Shown piece by piece: positions 55,370-64,000 of a DNA stretch of 64,000 bases. Source of the stretch: Salminus brasiliensis (lineage: Eukaryota; Chordata; Actinopteri; Characiformes; Bryconidae); the NCBI RefSeq assembly GCF_030463535.1, contig NC_132897.1, positions 4,096,460-4,160,459 on the forward strand, given 5' to 3'. Both the position numbers and the translations under genes were made by a program. Positions within the stretch are counted from its first letter, which is position 1; each line of letters begins with the position of its first letter. The notes under the pieces are model-generated. The model saw nothing but the letters and a program-made list of their open reading frames with translations. It was not told the origin of the DNA and did no database searches.

Positions 55370-58311
55370 ATTATATATATTTACATTTTCACGATACACA
55401 ATATTAATGGCGATGCCGGCAAACTCTTAAACAAATACTGTTATATTCTGCAGCACTGCATCCCACGTAAAGTTCATGTTTGATGAGGCCGCTTTGGCAT
55501 CAGCAGCCAGAGTCAGAGGGAGCAAAATTGGCAGTGCTCTCTCCGAGTGGGTAGATGGTGCAGCCTCCCCTCATCACTGTTAAAGCGATGTTGATCGGCA
55601 CAGGTGTCGGTCAGCTGGTGTTGGTGGAGCTGTGGACCTCTGGGGACCCGGCCCTTTCCTCAGAGCGAGTTTTTACTACCCAGAGTAAGAGCTCTAAAGA
55701 CCGACACTACTCAGAGTACGAGCCCTAAAGACCCGACACTACCCAGAGTACGAGCCCTAAAGACCCGACACTACCCAGAGTAAGAGCCCTAAAGACCCGA
55801 CACTACCCAGAGTAAGAGCCCTAAAGACCCGACACTACCCAGAGTAAGAGCCCTAAAGACCCGACACTACCCAGAGTAAGAGCCCTAAAGACCCGACACT
55901 ACCCAGAGTAAGAGCCCTACAGCCCGACACTACCCAGAGTGAGAGCCCTACAGCCCGACACTACCCAGAGTGAGAGCCCTACAGCCCGACACTACCCAGA
56001 GTAAGAGCTCTACAGACCGACACTACCCAGAGTAAGAGCTCTACAGACCGACACTACCCAGAGTAAGAGCCCTAAAAGAGGCGGTGGCTGGCTTTGCATG
56101 TATTGGAGGAAATGTGTGTTAAGGTTGTACCCTCCTAGTGTTGCGAGCATTGCTACGAACTGGTGGGTAAACTGGCAGCACCAAACTGGGCCCTGTTTGC
56201 CTTAAAACCACTCCCCTTCGCTCCATAACTGAATAAATGAGACCAACCTACTGCAGACCTTAGTTGCATTCTTGGTTTCCCTGCTCAGGTTTGTAGACTC
56301 TGCTCATTGTACTTGCCCTAATGGGCTGAATCTGTTGTGCTGGAAAAAAGAGGCAGAATCCTGAGCTTGTTGCCGAGGCATTGAGGGTACAGTGGCTCTC
56401 CTTGCCCTGTATCTGAGATTACACACTGAAAAGGTCAGTCATGCCAAAGTTGCCTGGCAGAGCGTAGGTGGCTGCTTTTGACAGACGTTCTGAATCGCAT
56501 TTGGGCGCTGACCCTGAGGACTGCGCTCTTAATTGAAGAAAGGCAAAGCTGTGATGACTCTCCAGGCTGAACAGACAGGGAGACGTATTCAGTCTGATTC
56601 AATGAAGACTTCTTGAAGCACACATACATACACACACAGCCTTGGTGCTCTCTCTCTCGCTCTTTCTCTGGTTGTGGATTTAAATGCAGAAAGCAAAAGA
56701 ATTAGAGGCCGTTTTGTCTTCTGCTTTGGATTACTATGCTCAGTCACCTTGTGACTGAAAATAGCAACTTTAGAGGATATAAAAAAAAAAAAACCTTGCT
56801 AACCTACAGTGATGTTTTTCTCCTCTTTTTGTTCTAGTGAGCATATGTATCGTCAGTTATGCTGTCTGTGCTGGCTGCTAGAGTCCCTGACCCTGGAACA
56901 CGCTGGAAGAGTTGGGCCTATGACCTCGTGTTGGGACACAAAGTGAGTGAGCAAATCCAGGATAGAGCCATTGCTCTATTAATTGCATAAGATTGGGATA
57001 CAGCACCAATACTTTCTCTATAGTACAGTTCCAGCTCTTTTAATTGAGTTAGATTGGGGTACGGTACCCATATGTTTACTGTAGTACAGCATTTGCTCTA
57101 ATAGTTGAGTTAGATTGGGATACAGTACCATACTTTCACTATAGTACAGTTTCAGCTCTTTTAATTGAGTTGGATTGGGATACAGTACCATACTGTCACT
57201 ATAGTACAGTTTCAGCTCTTTTCATTGAGTTAGATTGGGATACAGTACCATACTGTCACTATAGTACAGTTTCTGCTCTTTTAATTGAGTTAGATTGGGA
57301 TAGAGTACCCATATGTTCACTATAGTACAGCATTTGCTCTAATAGTTGAGTTAGATTGGGATACAGTACCCATACTGTCACTATAGTACAGTTTCCCCTC
57401 TTTTCATTGAGTTAGATTGGGATACAGTACCCATATGTTCATTTGAATATCATTTCTGATCTTTTATTTGAGTTACATTGGATACAGTACCCATATTTTA
57501 TTATAGCACAGTTTCAGCTCTTTAATGGAGTTAGATTGGGATACAGTACCATATTTTCACTATAGTACAGTTTCTGCGCTTTTAATTGAGTTAGATTGGG
57601 ATTCATTGCCCATATTTTCAAGTATACCCTCAGTATGCAGGACTACTAGAGCATCATCTGTGTGCTCTGGGCAGCGAGTTAGTCTCCAGCATCCGGGTCA
57701 GACTCCGACGTCCTCCCTCAGGCCCAACAGTGACCTTAATAATCCTCCGACCGTTTGACCTTGGGTGACGCAAAGTTGATGTAATGAGGGCAGAAGCTAC
57801 AGTCAGGGTGTGTGTGTGTGGGGGGGGGGGTGAGGAGTTTGCATGTATGAGCCTCAGGATGCAAAGTCAGAGAACCATGTGTGTGCATGGATGCATGTAT
57901 GCATTAGCAGGAGTTAGCATGACCTAGCCCCACACAGTAAGAGCTAGAGAGAAGCTGTAAGGAGAGAAACCATAGACCGACAAAGCCTACAGTGGTCATA
58001 TTAGGCGCAACCGCATACATTTAATATTTGGCCGCACCATGGCTTTAATATAGCAGTGAGCGATGTGGACGCGTTGGTCATAATGAACAGCACTGTGGGA
58101 AAGGCCGTCCGCTGGGGAGGAGAGAAAGCACAGGATTATAAATGTTGGACAGACAACAACGGAGTGGCCCATATATATTAGAGAAAGGGCTGGCAGAAGA
58201 GAGGAAGGAGGCCAGACAGACCAACAGAGAGCGCAAAGAAGGAGGAAATAGATTACATCCTGTCTCCTGGAGCTACCGACTAATATTAATGATAAACTGG
58301 GGTGAGGGATG

Positions 58312-58393
<82 letters not shown>

Positions 58394-59790
58394 GAGGGCA
58401 GGCGGCGAAGTTCCCTCCAAGCCTGCAGGGCCTCAACCTTCCACCGTCCAATTTCCAATAACGTTAAGCTTTATGGAGAAGCTCTGCAGCCCTGCACAGA
58501 GCAGATATTACACACAGTGATGAAACCGTAACAGCCAGCGTCAGAAGTGGAGCCGGCTTACAGGAACGCACTCGCTTTTCCATCCGACTTCCAAAAAATA
58601 AGATTCGGTCCTGTCGATCATTTCTCAATTTTTTTTTTTTAGGATTTTTTTTGGGGGGATAAAATGCATCTAGAACATCTTCTCTTAAACCGTAACCATA
58701 ATAACCATCAAAACAACAGAAATATCTTTGATTTCTCCATGTTTTTTGAATTGGTGTGCTCTCTTGTCTGCTTTTTCGAACGTTATAAGCTTCGTTAGAT
58801 CACATGGTCTCATATTCCTGCTTAGGAATCCAGCTCAAGGCCAGATTTTGCTGGTAGTTGGTTCTTCCGGTCTAGCCAGATGGTCAAAAGTGGTAGGAAA
58901 GCTGGTCATCCAGGCCCTGAAACCATACCCTATTCTCCAGTCCACTCGTTAGTACTCTTCCCCCCCTCTGGGAGCGTGAGGACCGACACATGCCTCCTTT
59001 TTTCAACCGCCGCCTATGCAACCTCACTGGGCAACCAGCTCCACGTCCTGTACAGGAGCAGTGTGTAGGTCTATAGGTCCAGACTGTATCCATCTGTTCC
59101 TCTGCAGACTCTGTTATTCGCCTCTTTTCACCCTGTTTGTTCTTCAATGCTCTGGACCCCACAGGACTGACCACCACAGAGCAGACTGTAGTATTATTTG
59201 GGTGGTGGGTCGTCATTCTCAGCACTGCAGTGACACTGACTGACCTGGTGGTGGCAGCGAGTGTGTGTGTTAGTAGTGTGTGTGTTGCACTGCTGGTGGT
59301 ACGAGTGGATTGGACGCAGCAGTGCTGCTGGAGTGCTTAAACACTGTGTCTGTCTGTCCACTCACTGTCCACTCTCTATTAGACACTCCTCCTACCTAGC
59401 TGGTCCAGCTTGTAGATGAAGGTAAGGTCAGAGACAGAGGCTCTCTCTGATCTGCTGCTGCACAGGTTGTTGGTGTTGGTAATCCTTGAGTCCTTCATGA
59501 GTGCTCACGAGATGGTTGATGGACTGTTCTCAGTCCAGCATCATTTCTGTGTCTGATCCACTACTATGCCATTACTATGTCCACCACCATGTTAGTCAGT
59601 GTGGCATTCTCAGACAAGCTTTGTGTGTGTTTGTACATCTGTGCCAGCAGCTGAAAGCATTCGTTAGAAGGGGTGTCCACAAACATTTGGACACTTGGTG
59701 TACATCTCCGGTTCTTTTATGGTGTGGCTCAAAAGAACTGATGGCAGCATCTTTAGAGTGTATGGGAGTGAAAACTGGGTGTTAAGTAGT

Positions 59791-59829
<39 letters not shown>

Positions 59830-59921
59830 GGGACCCTGGTAGGAGCAGGAACACTCTGAAGACCCTGAATAAGGAGAAAGCGATACAGGCCAAGTGGGAG
59901 CAGTTTGTATCCCCACCAAAG
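39002..59921 (+). CDS. ccdc60: Coiled-coil domain-containing protein 60, N-terminal half
   Basis: CCDC60 is a coiled-coil protein of poorly known function. Seven coding exons fit in frame: 39002-39163, 45150-45230, 46690-46766, 54267-54437, 55196-55321, 56838-56942 and 59831-59921. Phases are 0, 0, 2, 2, 2, 2, 0. They give about 271 aa of an expected 550 or so; the rest lies beyond the window. Family-like segments are AVKQGRSYFHLLQEQEAQEE with an Arg/Glu coil after it, GRPFTPVHRSLTSHQIQELP, MYRQLCCLCWLLESLTLEHA and LNKEKAIQAKWEQFVSPPK. These match my recollection of mammalian CCDC60 in the same order, and the gene follows hspb8 as in human. The first exon is least certain. Introns are up to 7.5 kb and repeat-laden. 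Confidence 0.85.
41160..41740. repeat. 35-bp minisatellite 'gttcagtctgcgagtctcc'
   Basis: About 16 variable copies of a unit near 35 bp, made of 'agagtctgcgaggttcag' and 'tctgcgagtctccgttc'. The Ser/Arg/Val-rich open frame at 41163-41486 is just this repeat read through. Confidence 0.92.
41745..42070. repeat. 'gatggagaatgatggtgttt' minisatellite, part 1
   Basis: Loose repeats of 'ggagaatgatggtgtttg'. The same higher-order pattern returns at 43180-43960, and in inverted orientation at 53900-54190. Confidence 0.85.
42100..42310. repeat. Interspersed repeat shared with 11020-11280
   Basis: The phrases 'cctcagagagctctctgg' and 'aataatcctctccaaccatg' match the duplicated block near hspb8. Orientation is the same. 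Confidence 0.75.
43180..43960. repeat. 'gatggagaatgatggtgttt' minisatellite, part 2
   Basis: Three or more higher-order copies include 'gcttggtgagtgatga' and 'tggagatgtttcatagtga' variants. The His/Asn/Pro-rich minus-strand frame (43367-43870) is a by-product. Confidence 0.85.
43970..44300. mobile_element. Interspersed element with SINE-type tail
   Basis: It ends with 'gtaagtcgctctggata' and 'taaatgtaaatgta', a tail shared by many teleost SINEs. The body ('gcaatgatcaaaagcctcaa') is not assigned. Confidence 0.6.
44600..44860 (+). repeat. Dispersed repeat shared with 8720-8965
   Basis: Opposite orientation to the copy in gene X. The 128-codon open frame at 44620-45006 overlaps this repeat and is not considered a gene. 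Confidence 0.75.
45150..45230 (+). CDS. ccdc60: ccdc60 exon 2
   Basis: An 81-nt exon between a T-rich CCATAG acceptor and GTATTA. It codes APKVEISEDDDDGRCHASPV and GTSQGNK. Both ends are phase 0. Confidence 0.7.
45505..45922 (-). mobile_element. Internally deleted Tc1-like element, both ends
   Basis: 'accagccataacattagtac' at the left and 'ctaatgttatggctgattgg' at the right are inverted repeats. The interior keeps 'ccttgggtgcccatgatcca' and 'ttctgacccagtc', remnants of a minus-strand transposase. It is a 418-bp non-autonomous derivative of the family at 27625 and 29267-30770. Confidence 0.85.
45940..46575 (-). mobile_element. Tc1-like transposon relic, second family
   Basis: The phrases 'gatgcacatggtcagca', 'ccagattcatcagaccaggc' and 'gtggtcttctgctgttgtgg', and the end 'ataagcaggtgtacac', match a Tc1-like fish element read backwards. 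It is also seen at 19690-20070. No long transposase frame survives. Confidence 0.8.
46690..46766 (+). CDS. ccdc60: ccdc60 exon 3
   Basis: A 77-nt exon after GTCCCACAG and before GTTAGT. In the phase 0 frame it codes NRSQKCPKTQRRTDSDSFRK and RLCQS, leaving in phase 2. The next exon accepts phase 2, which selects this frame over the other two. Confidence 0.7.
49305..49860. mobile_element. Interspersed element, longer copy
   Basis: It begins 'agtcaagtcagatttatttg' and contains 'acaactgttgtcatcacaaa' and 'gagctggaggaagaaacctt'. The same sequence is nested in hspb8 intron 2 at 19131-19560. I recognise it as an abundant fish element but cannot name its class with confidence. Confidence 0.7.
52300..52480 (+). 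mobile_element. tRNA-derived SINE
   Basis: A B-box 'gggttcaattcc' near 52340 is followed by 'taagggtccttggtcaagac' and the tail 'ttgtaagtcactttatggct'. This is the typical order of a teleost SINE. Confidence 0.75.
53650..53870 (+). mobile_element. tRNA-derived SINE head
   Basis: 'gggttgtgggttcaaaaccc' (B box) precedes 'gccactgttgggccctt'. It is closely related to the head at 37190-37335. Confidence 0.7.
53900..54190. repeat. Inverted copy of the 'gatggtgtttg' minisatellite
   Basis: 'ccatcattctccaccagaca' and similar repeats are the reverse complement of the arrays at 41745-42070 and 43180-43960. The copy ends about 80 bp before ccdc60 exon 4. Confidence 0.7.
54267..54437 (+). CDS. ccdc60: ccdc60 exon 4, Arg/Glu coiled coil
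   Basis: A 171-nt exon after TTTTCCCAATAG and before GTGGGA. It codes KLVLAVKQGRSYFHLL and a basic-acidic coiled coil (EQEAQEEQQRERRRREERRQ), then RPPSVSSDSDTDREAE. The KxGRxYF motif is family-like. If unspliced, the frame ends at WDWD and a stop. Confidence 0.88.
54545..54900. repeat. Dispersed repeat, copy C
   Basis: Matches copies A and B, uninterrupted by a minisatellite and with a longer (CAG)n stretch (about 54808-54831). It starts about 110 bp after the ccdc60 exon 4 donor. Confidence 0.75.
55133..55183. repeat. (CA)n microsatellite next to ccdc60 exon 5
   Basis: About 50 bp of pure CA ends 12 bp before the acceptor of exon 5, leaving only 'gcttctcttcag' as pyrimidine tract. A second CA tract lies at 55338-55366, just beyond the donor. 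Confidence 0.95.
55196..55321 (+). CDS. ccdc60: ccdc60 exon 5
   Basis: 126 nt, phase 2 on both sides, donor GTAAGT. Codes RGVNAAISSSWKLTRRRRVQ and GRPFTPVHRSLTSHQIQELP. The RPFTPVH segment is the best family signature in this exon. Confidence 0.9.
55497..56270. mobile_element. SINE-like element split by a 31-32-bp minisatellite
   Basis: The element body ('gtgctctctccgagtgggta', 55535) matches 18845 and 38075. The tail part resumes at about 56070 ('aaagaggcggtggctgg'). Between them, 55680-56065 consists of about 12 copies of 'cactacccagagtaagagcc' with 'ctaaagacccga'. Confidence 0.8.
56838..56942 (+). CDS. ccdc60: ccdc60 exon 6
   Basis: 105 nt, phase 2 on both sides, between TTCTAG and GTGAGT. 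Codes EHMYRQLCCLCWLLESLTLE and HAGRVGPMTSCWDT. The RQLCxLxWLLExLT pattern agrees with CCDC60. Confidence 0.9.
57000..57620. repeat. 60-bp minisatellite in ccdc60 intron 6
   Basis: About ten copies of a 60-bp unit including 'gttagattgggatacagtac' and 'ctatagtacagtttc'. The array starts about 60 bp after the exon 6 donor. Confidence 0.95.
57640..59020. other. ccdc60: ccdc60 intron 6, mid part
   Basis: It has a (GT)n(G)n tract at 57806-57830 and a long (GA)n at 58312-58385. The parts 57960-58310 and 58390-58560 are repeat-poor. No exon is supported. Confidence 0.6.
58312..58397. repeat. (GA)n microsatellite
   Basis: About 73 bp of pure GA, then a short imperfect extension. The open frames of Arg/Glu or Leu/Ser here are repeat artefacts. 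Confidence 0.95.
59020..59710. repeat. Dispersed teleost repeat block
   Basis: 'ctcagcactgcagtgacac', 'gacctggtggtggcagc' and 'ggtccagcttgtagatgaag' are phrases I recognise from a common fish interspersed repeat. The end 'ggggtgtccacaaacatttg' is the right terminus of the MITE seen at 24745-25190. Confidence 0.65.
59791..59826. repeat. ccdc60: (CT)n microsatellite forming the exon 7 pyrimidine tract
   Basis: About 35 bp of pure CT run straight into the CGCAG acceptor of ccdc60 exon 7 (AG at 59829-59830). Confidence 0.9.
59831..59921 (+). CDS. ccdc60: ccdc60 exon 7
   Basis: 91 nt, phase 2 in and phase 0 out. Codes DPGRSRNTLKTLNKEKAIQA and KWEQFVSPPK, a family-like segment. The donor GTTTTT is weak. 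A following exon might start at 60144, but this is not secure. Confidence 0.88.
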
Positions 59922-60239
59922 GTTTTTCTCTTTCCGAGCTCAGCTCTTTCTCCAGCGCGGTTTGTGTGATTACTGCCTGTTGCTTCCATCAAGCCTTACA
60001 ATCTCCGCAGCCTTGAAATTCAATAATGGAGATGTGCTTTATGTCTTTATGTCATTTTATTGACGTGGCTGGCTTTCAAAGCACCTACCTGCTCTCTCTC
60101 TCCCTCTCTCTCCTTCTCCATCACACTCTCGCTGTGTCCTTAGAAAATCTCACAGTGGTGGACACACAAGTTTTCAACCAGAGGAAGTCTTCCTGGAATC
60201 ATGCGGGAGGGTTATTACTGCTAGAGTAACATAGTAATT

Positions 60240-60575
60240 ATTATACACTATGGTCCAAAAGTTTGTGGACACCCCTTCTAATCAGTGCATTCAGCTTCAC
60301 TGATGTGCAAATGCACAAACACACACATATACACAGCTTGTCTAGTCCCTGTAGAGACGTACTACCATTAGAATAGGACTCTCTGAAGCAGATAAGCATC
60401 ATGACCCTGTTGGCACCATGCTGCCTAATGCCAGGCGTGGGCTAGAGGGGTATAAAGCCCCCCAGTATTGAGCTGTGGAGCAGTGGAAGAACTGTGTTCT
60501 CTGGAGTGATGGATGGTGGTGCTCCATCCAGTACTTTTAGGAGGAGTTGGGGATGATTTTTTAAATGTATGTATT
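60240..60575. mobile_element. MITE copy
   Basis: 'ggtccaaaagtttgtggacacc' at the left and 'gagctgtggagcagtggaag' inside match 24745-25190 in the opposite orientation. Truncated at the other end. Confidence 0.75.
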
Positions 60576-60829
60576 TACTTTCCTTCCCTAAGGTTTACTT
60601 ATGGCGTTTCTATGGGTTTATGAACCATTTATTGCTTACGATAAAACTGAATATTATTTTGATGTGAGTGGGAGGAGCTAAACACCTGGGGGCAGAATAG
60701 GCTAGTAGTTTTTCCCCCCGTCCCGTCCTGTGCCCAGCAGATTATATAAAAAAATAAAATCATTTTTTAAAAATAATCCTTTAGTCGTGGCTCCAAGCGT
60801 GAATTACACTTCCTGACTGGAGGGGGATC

Positions 60830-61185
60830 CGAGGAGCAAAAAATAAAATAAAAAATAAATAAATACTACAGGAGGAGGAGCCGAGAAGCAAAAAATTAAA
60901 AACAAACAAACAAACAAAAAAAAAATTATATATATATATATATATAAAAAAAATAATAATAATAATAATAATAAATAAAAATAATATAAATAAATAAATA
61001 AATAAATACTACAGGAGGGGGAGCCGAGGAGCAAAAAAATAAATAAATAAATAAAAATAAATAAATAAATAAATAAATACTACAGGAGGAGGAGCAAATA
61101 AAAAAATAAATAAAAAAATAAATAAATAAATAAATAAATAAATATACATACTACAGGAAGGGGAGCCAAGGAGCAAAAAAATAAT

Positions 61186-61230
<45 letters not shown>

Positions 61231-61235
61231 CACAT
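60830..61235. repeat. Composite (AATA)n/(AAT)n array
   Basis: 'actacaggaggaggagcc' followed by 'gaggagcaaaa' is repeated four times. The copies are separated by (AATA)n and (AAT)n tracts, with a short TA tract at about 60930. Each larger unit is 65-125 bp. Confidence 0.9.
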
Positions 61236-61556
61236 TTTGCTTTAAGGATGCTAGTTTTGTTTCTAACCAGAGTGTGACAGATGTTTCGTACCAAGGTTTG
61301 GCAGCATGGGCAAAAACAGCAACAAAAGAAGCTCTAGAACCTCAGGTCAAAGCTAATTAGCATGTTCCGCTGTAAACGCCAGCGACGTCATTGTGCCCGG
61401 CGAGGAGGACGAGCCCCCGAGCACAACGGGGTCAGAGACGGAGCCCCCCGTTTCTGAATGTAGGTGACCAGAATTTGCATTTACAGTCTGGTGCAAAAGT
61501 TTGGGCACCCTGGTCACCTTCCATGTGCATTTACAGAGTAAATACTGCAAGTTCAC

Positions 61557-61560
<4 letters not shown>

Positions 61561-61608
<48 letters not shown>
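61561..61608. repeat. (CA)n microsatellite
   Basis: About 47 bp of pure CA. Confidence 0.95.
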
Positions 61609-61610
<2 letters not shown>

Positions 61611-61779
61611 AATGACCCCCCAGCTGAGGCTGAGGAGTGCACTCAGGTGAGGGGTGGAGCCTGGCCAAAGCACACGGCTTGTACACCTGCAGTCCCACCC
61701 GAGGCCAACAGAGGGAGACATTACACACCGAGCATCTTCAAAGCATTCTAGTTTTTTTTTTTTTTTTAATCTAGAACTG

Positions 61780-62530
61780 TCGTTTTGGGTTCTAGGTAAT
61801 ATTTAATGCACTGCATACATAAATAGATTAGGTCTAGAATTTCTTATGTTTAAGAATGTTCTGCATTATAGAACATCCTTTACATATCAGAACATCTTGA
61901 ACACATCAGGTACACTGATTTTAGTTCTGGAACATGGTGCATTCCATTAATACAGTTTGATCTAGAACATCTTTAGCATTCTAGGACCTATTTTGCATAC
62001 TATTAATAGTTTGATCTAGAACATCTTTAGCATACCTAGAACATCTTTTGCATACCATTAACACAGTTGTTCTAGAACATATTTTGCATTCTAGAACATC
62101 CTTAGCATTCTATTAATACAGTTTTGTTCTAAAACATCCTTTGCATGCCTAGAACCTATTTTGAATTCTATTAATACAGTTTTGTTCTAGAACATCTTTA
62201 GCATACCATTAATACAATTTTGTTCTAGAACCTTTTGCATTCTAGAACCTATTTTGCATTCTAATAGTTTTGTTCTAGAACCTCTTTTGCATACCTAGAA
62301 CATCTTTTACATACCATTAATACAGTTGTTCTAGAATATATTTTGCATTCTAGAACCTAGTTTGCATACCATTAATAGTTTAATCTAGAACGTCTTTAAA
62401 ATACTATTAACACAATTTTGTTCTAGAACATCTTTTGCATACCCCTAATACATTTTATCTAGAACACAGTTTGCATTCCATTAATACATTAATGCAATTT
62501 TGCATACCTAGAACATCTTGAACACATTCT
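61780..62530. repeat. 'ttctagaacatcttttgcat' minisatellite
   Basis: Irregular repeats of 'tctagaacatctttagcata' and 'ccattaatacagttttgt'. The spacing of units is about 40-60 bp. Confidence 0.9.
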
Positions 62531-63545
62531 ATATGTTATATACATTGGGTTTCATCGTAGAACTCCTGTCGTGTCGGAGAACGTCTTTGATCCTTTCTTC
62601 AAAAGTTCCAGAATCGGCCCATAAACCCTGAAAAGGTCCCTCAGGGCCGTGTGCTGGCTGACCCCTCTGCTCTGTCCAGGCACTCCGCCCATAGTTAATC
62701 CTCAGCGCTCTCTGGCGGCCTCTACAGTACAAGCTGGACGACAGTGCCAGGCAGTGCTGAGTCAAAGCTGTCTGCAGTGGGAAACTGGCCTTTTGATTTT
62801 TTCCCTCTCCAGAGCGGCCAGTTCCTTAATACCCAAAGAAAGAGCGTCCGGAATCAAAAGCCCCATTAAAGCCCCTTTCAGTTTAGCCGGTTAATTGAGG
62901 AAGCTTCTAATCCCTCCGATTTAGCCGTGAAATCCAAGAGCTGGCCTGTTCAGATATCTGCCTCCATTACTCTGTTATTGTTGCCGTTCAAATGAGCCGA
63001 GGGTGGAAGTTTTGTTGTGGTGTTAAAAGGAGCTGAAGGTAGAAACAGACTTTTGATGGGGAAAAGCCAACATGGCCCTTCATTACATTTCATAGAGCTG
63101 AATGGAAAAGTGATTAGGGCCTCTAGAGGATGAATAAATGAATGAATGAATTAATAAAATAGATGTTAAATCCAGAGCGTTTAAAATGAGATTGTGAGCG
63201 AGTTCCAAGAAGCCTAATGCCGACCAATTCATCTCCGTTACTACGCTTTTAAAATTTGTCCCCAAATCAACCCATTTCTTTAATTTGATGAGTGAATTTT
63301 CTGCTCCTTAATTAAGTTAAGTTATGTTCAAGACGGAGAAGATCCTCATAATTATGGCTGTGTGATCATAATTGATCTAAAAATTGAGAAAATAATATTT
63401 TTATACATATTTTAGTTCTAAATTGCTCACTTTTCAATGAGATCTGGTCAGATATTCAATATCTGGAAAATGGTGTGACAGATTCTGACCAGCAGAGGGA
63501 GATATAAGCTCATTTTGTGCCCCTGTTTGCTTTGTTGACTTCAGC
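62530..63545. other. Repeat-poor stretch near window end
   Basis: About 1 kb without recognised repeats. Phrases such as 'tagccggttaattgaggaag' and 'ctctgttattgttgccgttc' have the texture of conserved non-coding DNA. A further ccdc60 exon could be present but no block satisfies both phase and splice signals. Confidence 0.3.
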
Positions 63546-63559
63546 CTGACTGAAAAGCA

Positions 63560-63990
63560 CTAATGTCCAAATATTTATGGACACCCCTTCTAAATCGAAT
63601 CAATGCATTCAGCTGATGTGCACATGCACACGTACATAGCCTGTCCAGCTTCTCCTGTAGAGAAGTATTGCCGATATAGGACTCCCTGGAGTAGGAATAG
63701 GACTCCCTGGAGCAGACCATCATCAAACTAATGGCACCACTAGGTTGGGGTATGACGACACCCCCCCCCCCATGATGGTGCTCCATTCAATGCTTCTGGG
63801 ATGAGGTTATGAAGTATCTTGTCGCTGACTGCAATCAAATTCTCACAGCAATGCTCCGCCAAACTCTAGTAGAGGGCCTTCTTCCCTGGACAGTGGAGAC
63901 AGTTAAATAAAAGCAGGATCTACTCTTTAATGCCCCTGATTTCAGAAGGAACAATGCACAAGCAGGCGTCCCAATACTTTTGTCTTTAAA
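63560..63990. mobile_element. MITE, near-complete, reversed
   Basis: It starts 'ccaaatatttatggacaccc' and ends 'cccaatacttttgtctttaa', the two termini of the family at 24745-25190 in inverse order. Confidence 0.8.
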
Positions 63991-64000
63991 AGATCCTTAG

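Noticed and set aside
57996-58451. 151-codon minus-strand frame with poly(Leu-Ser)
   Set aside because: It runs through a (GA)n microsatellite and has no coding features outside it.
60144-60222. Possible eighth ccdc60 exon after a strong CCTTAG acceptor
   Set aside because: Phase 0 fits and the peptide KISQWWTHKFSTRG is readable. It does not resemble the family, the donor is poor and the frame soon stops. Left as unproven.
62649-62894. Possible coding exon near the window end
   Set aside because: The frame is open but no acceptor and donor pair gives a phase matching ccdc60, and the peptide is not recognised.

Overview
The window looks like nuclear DNA of a ray-finned fish. Its genes are split into short exons with GT-AG introns. 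The introns and intergenic DNA are packed with teleost-type repeats: remnants of several Tc1-like elements, a terminal-inverted-repeat MITE family, tRNA-derived SINEs, long (TA)n, (GA)n and (CA)n tracts, and many minisatellites. Several repeat families resemble ones I associate with otophysan fishes (characins, catfishes), but that placement is a weak inference.

The gene order is srrm4 > gene X > hspb8 > < second small heat-shock gene, then ccdc60 >. The human order SRRM4-HSPB8-CCDC60 on 12q24 supports the three named calls. (1) 1602-3651, plus strand: the last three coding exons of srrm4, including the eMIC segment that drives microexon inclusion. The final intron is almost entirely a 37-bp minisatellite. 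(2) 4192-9702, plus strand: an unrecognised gene in short, largely phase-compatible exons. (3) 12581-26376, plus strand: complete three-exon hspb8 (189 aa), with a TATA box, a tiny upstream ORF and a poly(A) signal. (4) 31099-34267, minus strand: a complete five-exon HSPB1-like small heat-shock gene (381 aa) with an acidic, Gln/Glu-rich tail of about 200 residues, lying tail-to-tail with hspb8. (5) 39002 to at least 59921, plus strand: the 5' half of ccdc60 (seven phase-consistent coding exons, about 271 aa), running off the window.

The two small heat-shock genes have a nearly identical core structure: a 5' exon ending in phase 1, then a 64-nt exon. They encode chaperones that probably act on misfolded clients. 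srrm4 acts in neuronal splicing, and ccdc60 is a coiled-coil protein of poorly known function. I see no sign that the five genes form one pathway. Human SRRM3-HSPB1 and SRRM4-HSPB8 are paired in the same way, so an HSPB1-like gene beside hspb8 may preserve an old tandem pair.

The rest of the window is introns and spacers made of repeats, with a few low-repeat patches that could be conserved non-coding elements. All exon calls come from reading frames and splice signals by eye. No alignment or transcript evidence was available.
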